Of a stretch of DNA of 7,902 nucleotides, positions 1-5,645 are shown one piece after another (positions within the stretch are counted from its first letter, which is position 1; every line of letters begins with the position of its first letter). The stretch spans positions 1 to 7,902 of the forward strand of contig CAYQLT010000093.1 in NCBI GenBank assembly GCA_964418425.1, given 5' to 3'. A program made the position numbers and the translations under genes. Source of the stretch: CAYQLT01 sp964418425. Lineage in GTDB: Bacteria > Bacillota > Limnochordia > Limnochordales > Geochordaceae. The notes beneath the pieces are model-generated. The model had not been told where the DNA came from, did no database searches, and saw only the letters and a list, made by a program, of their open reading frames with translations.

Positions 1-863
1 CCCTGGCGGAAGGCGACCGGCTGCATCTCATTGACGTGCACGCCGGGCAGCACTTCACCCAGCCACCACCCCGTTTTAACGACGCCAGCCTGGTCAAGAC
101 CATGGAGGAGCTGGGCATCGGACGTCCCAGCACCTACGCCCCCACCATCGAGACCCTGCTGGAGCGCCGCTACTGCCAGCGCCAGGGGCGTCAGCTGGTG
201 CCAACGCCGCTTGGCCGAGCGGTGGTGAGGCTGCTCAAGGAACACTTCCCGGACGTCATGGATGTGGAGTTCACAGCCCGGCTCGAGTCAGAGCTGGACG
301 ACGTGGAGGCGGGCAAGGCCCTGTGGAACCAGGTGCTGGCACGCTTTTACCCCCCCTTCGAGCAGCGGGTGCAGCAGGTCATGGCCCGGGTGGAACGGGT
401 GAGCGTGCAGGAGGAGACCACGGCGGAGCGCTGCGAACGCTGCGGTCGCCCCATGGCCATCAAGTGGGGTCGTTACGGGCAGTTTCTGGCCTGTACCGGC
501 TACCCCGAATGCAAGGCGACCCGACCTCTGTTGAAGACCGTGGAGGCCCGATGCCCGCGTTGCGGGGCAAACCTGGTGCAGCGGCGAACCCGAAGGGGCC
601 GCAGCTTCTACGGGTGCGCCCGCTACCCCGAGTGCGATTTCGTGCTGTGGCAAAAGCCGGTGGGCCGCAACTGCCCCCGCTGTGGGCGGCCGCTGGTGGT
701 ACGTCGCAGCCGGCGGGGTGAGCAGGTGGTCTGCTCGGGATCGCTGAAGCGAGGCGTCCCCGGGGGCGACGGAGGCCCGTGCGACTACGTGGAGACCGAG
801 GAACCCCAAGCGGCCCCGCTGCCGGTGGGCGGGCCGGGGCGCGACGACCCCGGCAGCTCATGA
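1..863 (+). CDS. topA: DNA topoisomerase I (type IA), C-terminal part, 5' end outside window
   Basis: Type IA topoisomerase I relaxes negatively supercoiled DNA by transient single-strand cleavage. The window begins inside the gene: bases 1-2 are a partial codon, the frame starts at base 3, and 286 residues are visible. The first ~130 belong to the end of the catalytic core, including the family signature DASLVKTMEELGIGRPSTYA (visible residues 27-46), the GRPSTYAPTI stretch typical of the core, and FTARLESELDDV (90-101). The active-site tyrosine lies upstream of the window. Three C4 zinc ribbons follow, with cysteines at 144/147/164/170, 184/187/205/211 and 224/227/244/260. The first two have the usual five residues between Cys3 and Cys4. 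The third has fifteen, a Gly-rich insertion. The last ~20 residues are a low-complexity Pro/Gly tail. The stop is TGA 861-863. Being next to trmFO is the standard Bacillota arrangement. Identity is secure. Confidence 0.97.
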   Translation, partial: LAEGDRLHLIDVHAGQHFTQPPPRFNDASLVKTMEELGIGRPSTYAPTIETLLERRYCQRQGRQLVPTPLGRAVVRLLKEHFPDVMDVEFTARLESELDDVEAGKALWNQVLARFYPPFEQRVQQVMARVERVSVQEETTAERCERCGRPMAIKWGRYGQFLACTGYPECKATRPLLKTVEARCPRCGANLVQRRTRRGRSFYGCARYPECDFVLWQKPVGRNCPRCGRPLVVRRSRRGEQVVCSGSLKRGVPGGDGGPCDYVETEEPQAAPLPVGGPGRDDPGSS

Positions 864-938
864 TGGAGCAGGCCTCCGGGGTTCGGCCGGTGGTGGCTGT
901 GTCCGCCGCCCCCCAGGGGCTGCGGGGAGTGGCCGGCG

Positions 939-2291
939 ATGGGTGACCCTCCTGTGCTCACCGTGGTGGGCGGAGGGCTTGCGGGCACCGAGGCGGCGTG
1001 GCAGGCGGCACGCCTGGGCGTGGCCGTGCGGCTGTATGAGATGCGCCCCCACCGCATGACCCCCGTGCACCGCACCGGGCTCCTCGGGGAGCTGGTCTGC
1101 AGCAACTCGCTGGGTGGCGCAGGCCTTGACACCGCGGCGGGGTTGCTCAAAGAGGAGATGCGTCGGCTTGGTTCCGTGGTGCTCCAGGCCGCCGACCACG
1201 CCGCCGTTCCCGCAGGCGCGGCGCTGGGAGTGGATCGGGAGCGCTTCAGCGGGGAGCTGACCCGTCGCCTGCAAGCCCACCCCCTCGTCGAGGTGGTGCG
1301 GGAGGAGGTGCGGGAGGTTCCCCGCCGGGGGATCACCGTGGTGGCCACGGGCCCGCTCACCTCCTCGGCCATGGCGGCCAGCCTGGCGGAGCTGACCGGG
1401 TCGGAGTACCTCTACTTCTACGATGCTGCCGCCCCCATCGTGACCGCCGAATCCCTGGACCTCACCCGGGGGTTTTGGGCCAGCCGCTACGGCAAGGGGA
1501 CGCCGGACTACCTCAACTTTCCCATGGACCGGGAGCAGTACGAGGCCTTCGTGCAGGCCCTGGCCGGGGCCGAGGCGCACCAGGGGCACCTGCCCGATGA
1601 ACGGAAGTTCTTCGAAGGGTGCGTCCCCGTCGAGGAGCTGGCGCGCCGGGGGGTGGACACCCTCCGCTTCGGGCCCATGCGCCCGGTGGGGCTGGTGGAT
1701 CCGACCACAGGGCGGCGGCCCTACGCGGTGGTTCAGCTGCGCAAGGAGGACCGCGAAGGCCGGCTGCTCAACCTGGTGGGGTTCCAGACCCGGCTGCGCT
1801 GGGGCGAGCAGGCCCGGATCTTCCGGATGATCCCGGGGTTCGAGAAGGCCGAATTCGTGCGGTTTGGGGTGATGCACCGCAACACCTTCGTCAACTCCCC
1901 CCGGCTTCTGCTGCCCACGGGCCAGCTGCGCCAGGCCCCGGAGGTGCTGCTGGCCGGGCTCATCGTGGGGGTGGAAGGGTACGTCGAGTCCGCAGCCAGC
2001 GGCCTGCTGGCGGGCATCAATGCCGCGCGGCTGCTGCGAGGAATGGCCCCCCTGACCCTTCCGCCCGAGACCATGATGGGTGCCATCCTCCAGTACGTCA
2101 CCACGGCGAACCCCGAGGACTTTCAGCCGATGAACGCCGCATTCGGGTTGCTGCCGCCGCTGCCTTCGGCGCCCCGCTCCAAGCGGGAGCGACGTCTGGC
2201 GCTGGCGGAGCGAGCTTTGCAACGCCTGGAGCGCTGGATCGAGGAGGTCGGGTTGTGGGAACTGGCAGGCTCCGGTGCCCTGCGGACGTGA
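939..2291 (+). CDS. trmFO: Methylenetetrahydrofolate--tRNA-(uracil-54-C5)-methyltransferase TrmFO
   Basis: TrmFO makes ribothymidine at position 54 of the tRNA T-loop, using 5,10-methylenetetrahydrofolate as carbon donor and FAD as reductant. It is cytoplasmic and typical of Bacillota, where it replaces the SAM-dependent TrmA. The 450-residue protein matches the family length. The N-terminal FAD-binding GGGLAGTEAAW lies at residues 11-21, followed by LYEMRP (32-37). ELVCSNSL (51-58) carries Cys54 and KFFEGCVPVEELARRG (223-238) carries Cys228; these correspond to the two conserved cysteines of the family. LRFGPMRPVGL (242-252), GFQTRLRWGEQ and the NAARLLRG segment near 361-368 are further signatures. 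ATG 939 is preceded by GGGGAG (924-929) with a 9-nt spacer, and the protein begins directly before the dinucleotide-binding strand, so the start is well supported. Its stop overlaps the hslV start by 4 nt. It was formerly annotated gid. Confidence 0.97.
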   Translation: MGDPPVLTVVGGGLAGTEAAWQAARLGVAVRLYEMRPHRMTPVHRTGLLGELVCSNSLGGAGLDTAAGLLKEEMRRLGSVVLQAADHAAVPAGAALGVDRERFSGELTRRLQAHPLVEVVREEVREVPRRGITVVATGPLTSSAMAASLAELTGSEYLYFYDAAAPIVTAESLDLTRGFWASRYGKGTPDYLNFPMDREQYEAFVQALAGAEAHQGHLPDERKFFEGCVPVEELARRGVDTLRFGPMRPVGLVDPTTGRRPYAVVQLRKEDREGRLLNLVGFQTRLRWGEQARIFRMIPGFEKAEFVRFGVMHRNTFVNSPRLLLPTGQLRQAPEVLLAGLIVGVEGYVESAASGLLAGINAARLLRGMAPLTLPPETMMGAILQYVTTANPEDFQPMNAAFGLLPPLPSAPRSKRERRLALAERALQRLERWIEEVGLWELAGSGALRT

Positions 2292-2821
2292 GCTGGCGAG
2301 CCACGACGGTGGTGGGCGTGGTGCGAGGCGGACGGGCCGCCGTGGGCTCCGACGGGCAGGTCACCGTGGGCGACCGAACGGTCATCAAGCAGACGGCGCG
2401 CAAGGTGCGCCGGCTGCTGCAGGGGAGGGTGCTGGCCGGGTTTGCGGGCTCTGCCGCCGACGGCCTGACTTTGCTTGAGCGTTTCGAGGCCAAGTTGGAA
2501 GCCCACGGGGCCAGCCTGACCCGGGCCGCCGCGGAGCTGGCCCGTGACTGGCGCACGGATCGGGTGTTGCGCCGCCTGGAGGCATTGCTGCTGGTGGCCG
2601 ACGGCACCCACCTGTTGGTGTTGTCCGGAAGCGGCGAGATCGTCGAACCCGACGACGGGGTGGCGGCCATCGGCTCCGGGGGACCGGTGGCGCTGGCGGC
2701 CGCCCGGGCTCTTTTGCGGCACACTGCCATGGAGCCGGCCGCGATCGTCCGGGAGGCGCTGCGCATCGCCGCCGAGATCGACGTTTTCACCAACGACGCC
2801 ATCACCGTGGAGGAGCTTTAG
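2288..2821 (+). CDS. hslV: ATP-dependent protease peptidase subunit HslV (CodW/ClpQ)
   Basis: HslV is the proteasome-like (Ntn-hydrolase) peptidase that forms a double hexamer capped by the HslU ATPase and degrades unfolded substrates in the cytoplasm. The GTG start at 2288 forms GTGA with the trmFO stop and is the only common start codon that keeps the N-terminal catalytic strand; no good Shine-Dalgarno is visible, so translational coupling is likely. The protein is 177 residues. It begins MSWRATTVVGVV. Thr6 aligns with the catalytic Thr1 of E. coli HslV, SDGQVT (21-26) gives the conserved Asp22, TARKVRRL (36-43) gives the conserved Lys39, and VLAGFAGSAAD (48-58), WRTDRVLRRLEALL, AIGSGG (127-132) and TNDAITVEEL at the end are family hallmarks. 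The four residues before Thr6 are unlike most HslV, which start MTT, but resemble B. subtilis CodW, where N-terminal Ser is catalytic. Identity is very likely; the mature N-terminus is open. Confidence 0.95.
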   Translation: MSWRATTVVGVVRGGRAAVGSDGQVTVGDRTVIKQTARKVRRLLQGRVLAGFAGSAADGLTLLERFEAKLEAHGASLTRAAAELARDWRTDRVLRRLEALLLVADGTHLLVLSGSGEIVEPDDGVAAIGSGGPVALAAARALLRHTAMEPAAIVREALRIAAEIDVFTNDAITVEEL

Positions 2822-2855
2822 GCCCGGCCCGGATGCTTGCGGGGTGGTGAAAGCG

Positions 2856-4262
2856 GTGGGTATTGCCGTGGAGGAGCTGACCCCGGCGCGCATCGTGGCG
2901 GAGCTGGATCGCTATATCGTCGGCCAGCAGGCCGCCAAACGGGCGGTGGCGGTGGCCCTTCGCAACCGCTACCGCCGCCAGAAGCTGCCGCCGGAGCTGC
3001 GCGATGAGGTGACGCCCAAAAACATCCTCATGATCGGACCGACCGGGGTGGGCAAGACCGAGATCGCCCGGCGCCTGGCCCGCCTGGTGGATGCACCTTT
3101 CATCAAGGTGGAGGCCACCAAGTTCACCGAGGTGGGCTACGTGGGGCGCGACGTGGACTCCATCATCCGGGACCTGGCGGAGGCGGCGGTCCGGATGGTG
3201 CGCCAGGAACACATGGACAGGGTGAAAGACCAGGTCGCCCCGGCCGTGGAGGAGCGGTTGCTGGACCTGATGGCGCCCCTGCCGCGCCGGGAGCGAAGTC
3301 TTCACCCGCTGGCCGCCCTGTTGGGGATGGCGGGAGGCCAGACGGAGGAGAGCGGGGACCTCGACGGACGGCTGGCCGAAGCGCGGGCGCGGCGGGAGGA
3401 GCTTCGCCGTCGGCTGGCAGCCGGTGAACTGGAAGACCAGATGGTGGAGGTGGAGGTCGAGGAGCGCCAGGTTCCCATGGTGGAGGTGTTCTCCGGGCAG
3501 GGTGTGGGTGAACTGGGGATCAACCTCCAGGACGTCTTCGGGCACCTCTTGCCCCGCCGCAAGCGCCACCGCCGGGTGACCGTCGCGGAGGCCCGGCGCA
3601 TTCTGGCGCTGGAAGAAGCGCAAAAGGTGATCGACATGGATGAGGTGACGGCGGAGGCCATCCGCCGGGTGGAACAGTCCGGGATCGTCTTCATCGACGA
3701 GATCGACAAGATCGCCGGCCGTGAGCGGGGCGTGGGGCCCGACGTCTCCCGGGAGGGGGTTCAGCGGGACATCCTGCCCATCGTGGAGGGCTCGACGGTG
3801 ATGACCAAGTACGGTCCCGTGCGTACCACCCACATCCTCTTCATCGCCGCCGGTGCGTTTCACGTCTCCCGGCCCTCGGATCTCATCCCGGAGCTTCAGG
3901 GGCGCTTCCCCATCCGGGTGGAGCTGCAGCCGCTGTCGCGCACCGATCTGCGGCGGATTCTGACAGAGCCTGCCAACTCGCTGACGCGCCAGTACCGTGA
4001 ACTCCTGGCCACCGAGGGGGTGGAGGTGGAGTTCACCGACGACGCCCTGGACGAAATCGCCCGGCTGGCAGAAATCGTGAACCAACAGACGGAGAACATC
4101 GGGGCGCGGCGCCTGCAAACCCTGATGGAGAAGGTGCTGGAAGAGCTGTCCTTCCATGCGCCGGACTGGCGCGGCCGCCGCAAGGTGATCGATGGCAACT
4201 ACGTCCGGGAGCGCCTGAGCGAGATCGTGGAGGATCGGGACCTTTCCCGTTACATCCTGTAG
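2856..4262 (+). CDS. hslU: ATP-dependent protease ATPase subunit HslU (CodX/ClpY)
   Basis: HslU is the AAA+ unfoldase that hexamerises, threads protein substrates through its pore and activates HslV. With GTG 2856 the product has 468 residues, a normal length. The N-terminus LTPARIVAELDRYIVGQQAAK (from residue 8) is typical. Walker A GPTGVGKT lies at 61-68 and the pore motif GYVGRD at 94-99. A charged I domain spans roughly 105-240, with a Glu/Arg-rich stretch at 165-205. Walker B IVFIDEID is at 277-284, SREGVQRDILPIVEGSTV follows at 298-315, LQGRFPIRVE lies at 348-357 with the likely arginine finger, and sensor 2 NIGARR is at 414-419. The chain ends DLSRYIL, the C-terminal tail that docks into HslV. 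GTG 2844, 2847 and 2868 are alternative in-frame starts; 2856 was chosen because GGTGA (2846-2850) sits 5 nt upstream. hslV ends 34 bp before it. Confidence 0.96.
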   Translation: MGIAVEELTPARIVAELDRYIVGQQAAKRAVAVALRNRYRRQKLPPELRDEVTPKNILMIGPTGVGKTEIARRLARLVDAPFIKVEATKFTEVGYVGRDVDSIIRDLAEAAVRMVRQEHMDRVKDQVAPAVEERLLDLMAPLPRRERSLHPLAALLGMAGGQTEESGDLDGRLAEARARREELRRRLAAGELEDQMVEVEVEERQVPMVEVFSGQGVGELGINLQDVFGHLLPRRKRHRRVTVAEARRILALEEAQKVIDMDEVTAEAIRRVEQSGIVFIDEIDKIAGRERGVGPDVSREGVQRDILPIVEGSTVMTKYGPVRTTHILFIAAGAFHVSRPSDLIPELQGRFPIRVELQPLSRTDLRRILTEPANSLTRQYRELLATEGVEVEFTDDALDEIARLAEIVNQQTENIGARRLQTLMEKVLEELSFHAPDWRGRRKVIDGNYVRERLSEIVEDRDLSRYIL

Positions 4263-4325
4263 CCTCTGTGTAGGTGCCCATCCCGGAACGACGCGCCAAG
4301 GGCCTGTGCGGGAAATGAACTGTCT

Positions 4326-4340
4326 GATAATTCGGATATA
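4326..4340 (+). promoter_or_regulatory. AT-rich promoter-like patch downstream of hslU
   Basis: This short AT-rich island sits in otherwise GC-rich DNA, 63 bp after the hslU stop. GATAAT (4326-4331) matches five of six positions of the vegetative -10 consensus, and GATATA (4335-4340) is a second, poorer candidate. No convincing -35 hexamer is found 16-18 bp upstream, so this is only a possible start for the flagellar transcript or for a short leader RNA. It lies upstream of the hairpin at 4371-4408, which would then be in the transcript's 5' region. Confidence 0.3.
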
Positions 4341-4370
4341 GGGAAAAGGCGCATCTGGTGGCAGGAGTTA

Positions 4371-4416
4371 CGGTTTATGTGGCGTACCTCACGCAGTGAC
4401 ATAAACCGACATTTTT
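4371..4416 (+). terminator. Candidate intrinsic terminator or leader hairpin between hslU and flgB
   Basis: CGGTTTATGT (4371-4380) and ACATAAACCG (4399-4408) form a perfect 10-bp inverted repeat. Inside it GCGT (4382-4385) and ACGC (4391-4394) pair around a 5-nt loop, separated from the outer stem by an asymmetric internal loop. A run of five T (4412-4416) begins 3 nt after the stem, as in a Rho-independent terminator read on the + strand. It would end the topA-trmFO-hslV-hslU transcript before the flagellar genes. The outer stem is only 40% G+C, so strength is uncertain. It could instead be a protein-binding operator or an attenuator. Confidence 0.45.
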
Positions 4417-4618
4417 ACCTTGGGCCGGGGTTGCGACGGCCGCGACGGCCCGGTGCATGGCCGGCCAGGAGACCGGCCGGGTGGTCTTGCGCCGACCGGT
4501 TGAGTGGGGCGCTTGGGCGGGTCGATATGGGTACGGGAGCGATCCCCGGCAGGGGGCGACCCCGAGGAGTGACGGTTTTGACCCGAAGGGCGTGACGGCT
4601 TTGGAGCAGGCAGGGCTG
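4417..4618 (+). other. GC-rich non-coding leader upstream of flgB with hairpin potential
   Basis: This is the remainder of the 356-bp gap between hslU and flgB; no gene is recognised in it. It contains a 9-bp tandem duplication of GCGACGGCC (4433-4441 and 4442-4450), an inverted repeat GGCCGG/CCGGCC (4459-4464 and 4473-4478), a nested structure made of GGGTCG/CGACCC (4519-4524 and 4557-4562) enclosing GGGA-GCGA-TCCC (4535-4546), and a direct repeat of GTGACGG (4569-4575 and 4592-4598). Two reading frames are open across much of it, including the one continuing into flgB, but neither translation resembles a known protein. In GC-rich DNA some of this pairing is expected by chance. Confidence 0.35.
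4500..4529 (+). promoter_or_regulatory. Weak candidate promoter for the flagellar operon
   Basis: GTCGATAT (4521-4528) matches seven of eight positions of the B. subtilis SigD (flagellar sigma) -10 element GCCGATAT, but the expected TAAA about 15 bp upstream is replaced by TGAG (4501-4504, spacer 16). Read as a vegetative promoter, TTGAGT (4500-4505) and GATATG (4524-4529) are 18 bp apart with only partial matches. It lies 90 bp before the flgB start, a sensible distance. It overlaps one arm of the potential RNA stem at 4519-4562, so if this is the start site that stem would not be fully transcribed. Confidence 0.22.
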
Positions 4619-5023
4619 ATGTGGGGGCGGACCGAGGCCTCGCTGGAGGGCGCCTTGCAGGCAGCCGCGTTGCGGCAGCGGGCTATCGCCCACAACCTGG
4701 CCAACGTGGAGACGCCCGGGTACCGCCGGTTCGAGGTGGTCTACGAGGAGATCCTCGCACAGCGCCACCGGCGGGAGCAGGCCCGGGTGTTGCCGCTGGC
4801 TCGCACCCATCCCCGCCACCTGGGAGCTCCGGAGAGGCCTCCGGTTGCGCCCGCCCTGGTGCGCGACGGGACCAGCGTGGTTCGCAACGACCGCAGCAAC
4901 GTGGATCTGGAGCGGGAGATGACCGCGTTGGCCAAAAACGCCCTGTTTTATCAAGCGCTCACCCGGGTGATGGCCTCCCGCATGGGTGCGCTTCGAGCGG
5001 CCATCTCCGAAGGCCGCCGGTGA
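4619..5023 (+). CDS. flgB: Flagellar basal-body rod protein FlgB
   Basis: FlgB is a proximal-rod subunit of the flagellar basal body, exported by the flagellar type III apparatus, and it joins FliE to the rest of the rod. Starting at ATG 4619 the protein has 134 residues, the family size. The rod-protein signature ALQAAALRQRAIAHNLANVE (12-31) followed by TPGYRR (32-37) matches the N-terminal box A/N-x-A-N-x-x-T-P-G-Y, and the C-terminal NVDLEREMTALAKNALFYQA (94-113) matches the conserved coiled-coil end. The frame is open upstream to an ATG at 4457, which would add 54 residues unlike any FlgB; the family normally begins about ten residues before the box, so 4619 was chosen, with GGAG (4603-4606) and AGGG (4612-4615) upstream. 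GTG 4592 is a third option. It is the first gene of the flagellar cluster, 23 bp before flgC. Confidence 0.95.
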   Translation: MWGRTEASLEGALQAAALRQRAIAHNLANVETPGYRRFEVVYEEILAQRHRREQARVLPLARTHPRHLGAPERPPVAPALVRDGTSVVRNDRSNVDLEREMTALAKNALFYQALTRVMASRMGALRAAISEGRR

Positions 5024-5046
5024 TGGAAGTGGGGGGGCGGTGAGCC

Positions 5047-5553
5047 GTGGCTTTCTTGCCTTCTCTAGATATCAGCGCCTCGGGCCTGACGGCCGAACGG
5101 CTTCGCATGGACGTCATCGCCAACAACCTGGCCAACGCCTGGTCCACGCGCTCGGCCCGAGGCGGTCCGTATCGTCGCCAGATGCCTGTCTTCGCCTCCC
5201 GTGAGCTGTCGTGGCCATGGGCGGTGGCCGCAGGGCTGCCGGCGACCGCCACAGCGGGCGCCAGGATGGCGGGGTTCACCCGACCTCTGGCCGCCGCTGC
5301 CGGTGCTCTGGCGGCTCCGGGGGGCGGGGTCGAAGTGGTGGCCATCGTGGAGGATCCCGGGCCGCCCCGGCTGGTGTACGACCCGGAGCACCCCGACGCC
5401 AGACCGGACGGCTACGTGGAGTACCCCAACGTGGATGTGGTGACCGAGATGGTGGACCTGCTGGCCGCAAGCCGCGCGTACCAGGCAAACCTCTCGTCCA
5501 TGGCCATAAGTCGCGACATGGCTCGGCAGGCGCTGGAACTGATCCGGGTGTAG
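5047..5553 (+). CDS. flgC: Flagellar basal-body rod protein FlgC
   Basis: FlgC is a second proximal-rod protein, secreted through the flagellar export gate and polymerised with FlgB and FlgF. The 168-residue product starts with GTG 5047 behind GGTGA (5039-5043) and a G run. LPSLDISASGLTAERLRMDV (4-23) and IANNLANAWSTRS (24-36) form the conserved N-terminal helix and box, followed by GGPYRRQMPVF (39-49), a FlgC-specific motif. VYDPEHPDARPDGYVEYPNV (110-129) and TEMVDLLAASRAYQANLSSM (133-152) are the C-terminal signature, ending in the QALELIRV helix. Residues about 52-95 form an Ala/Gly/Pro-rich middle, slightly longer and more hydrophobic than in B. subtilis; this surface region is variable in the family. 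flgB ends 23 bp upstream and fliE begins 92 bp downstream. Confidence 0.95.
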   Translation: MAFLPSLDISASGLTAERLRMDVIANNLANAWSTRSARGGPYRRQMPVFASRELSWPWAVAAGLPATATAGARMAGFTRPLAAAAGALAAPGGGVEVVAIVEDPGPPRLVYDPEHPDARPDGYVEYPNVDVVTEMVDLLAASRAYQANLSSMAISRDMARQALELIRV

Positions 5554-5568
5554 CCGCAGGTCCGGCCA

Positions 5569-5589
5569 CCTCTTCTGCGGCAGAAGAGG
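5569..5589 (+). repeat. Perfect 9-bp hairpin between flgC and fliE
   Basis: CCTCTTCTG (5569-5577) and CAGAAGAGG (5581-5589) are exact reverse complements separated by CGG. In RNA this makes a tight 9-bp stem with a 3-nt loop, 15 bp after the flgC stop and 56 bp before the chosen fliE start. No T run follows, so a Rho-independent terminator is unlikely. A transcript-stabilising or processing structure, or an effect on the flgC:fliE expression ratio, is possible. Its low G+C compared with its surroundings makes a chance origin less likely. Confidence 0.55.
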
Positions 5590-5645
5590 CTTGCTCGGGC
5601 CGCGCTGGCAAGGTGTGCGCTGGCCGGAAGGGTGGCGGCGAAGCG

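Noticed and set aside
858..2222. 454-codon open frame on the - strand over trmFO
   Set aside because: It mirrors the codon periodicity of trmFO, has low-complexity composition, and lacks recognisable motifs.
1619..2287. Upstream extension of the hslV frame inside trmFO
   Set aside because: The frame is open but lies in trmFO coding sequence; HslV homology begins only at the GTG at 2288.
2802..4157. 451-codon open frame on the - strand over hslU
   Set aside because: Shadow of hslU; the translation is His/Leu/Asp-rich with no domain signature.
4402..4428. Flagellar sigma promoter using TAAA at 4402-4405
   Set aside because: The sequence 15 bp downstream (TGGGCCGG) does not match the GCCGATAA/T -10 element.
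4384..4460. Possible c-di-GMP-I riboswitch, because CACGCAGTGACATAAACC superficially resembles part of that aptamer
   Set aside because: The stretch is part of a simple inverted repeat, and the other conserved aptamer elements (GACGCAAAGCC and the 3' receptor segment) are not present.
4377..4595. 72-codon + strand open frame in the hslU-flgB gap
   Set aside because: It starts inside the inverted repeat, has no ribosome site, and its Arg/Gly/Pro-rich translation has no recognisable features.
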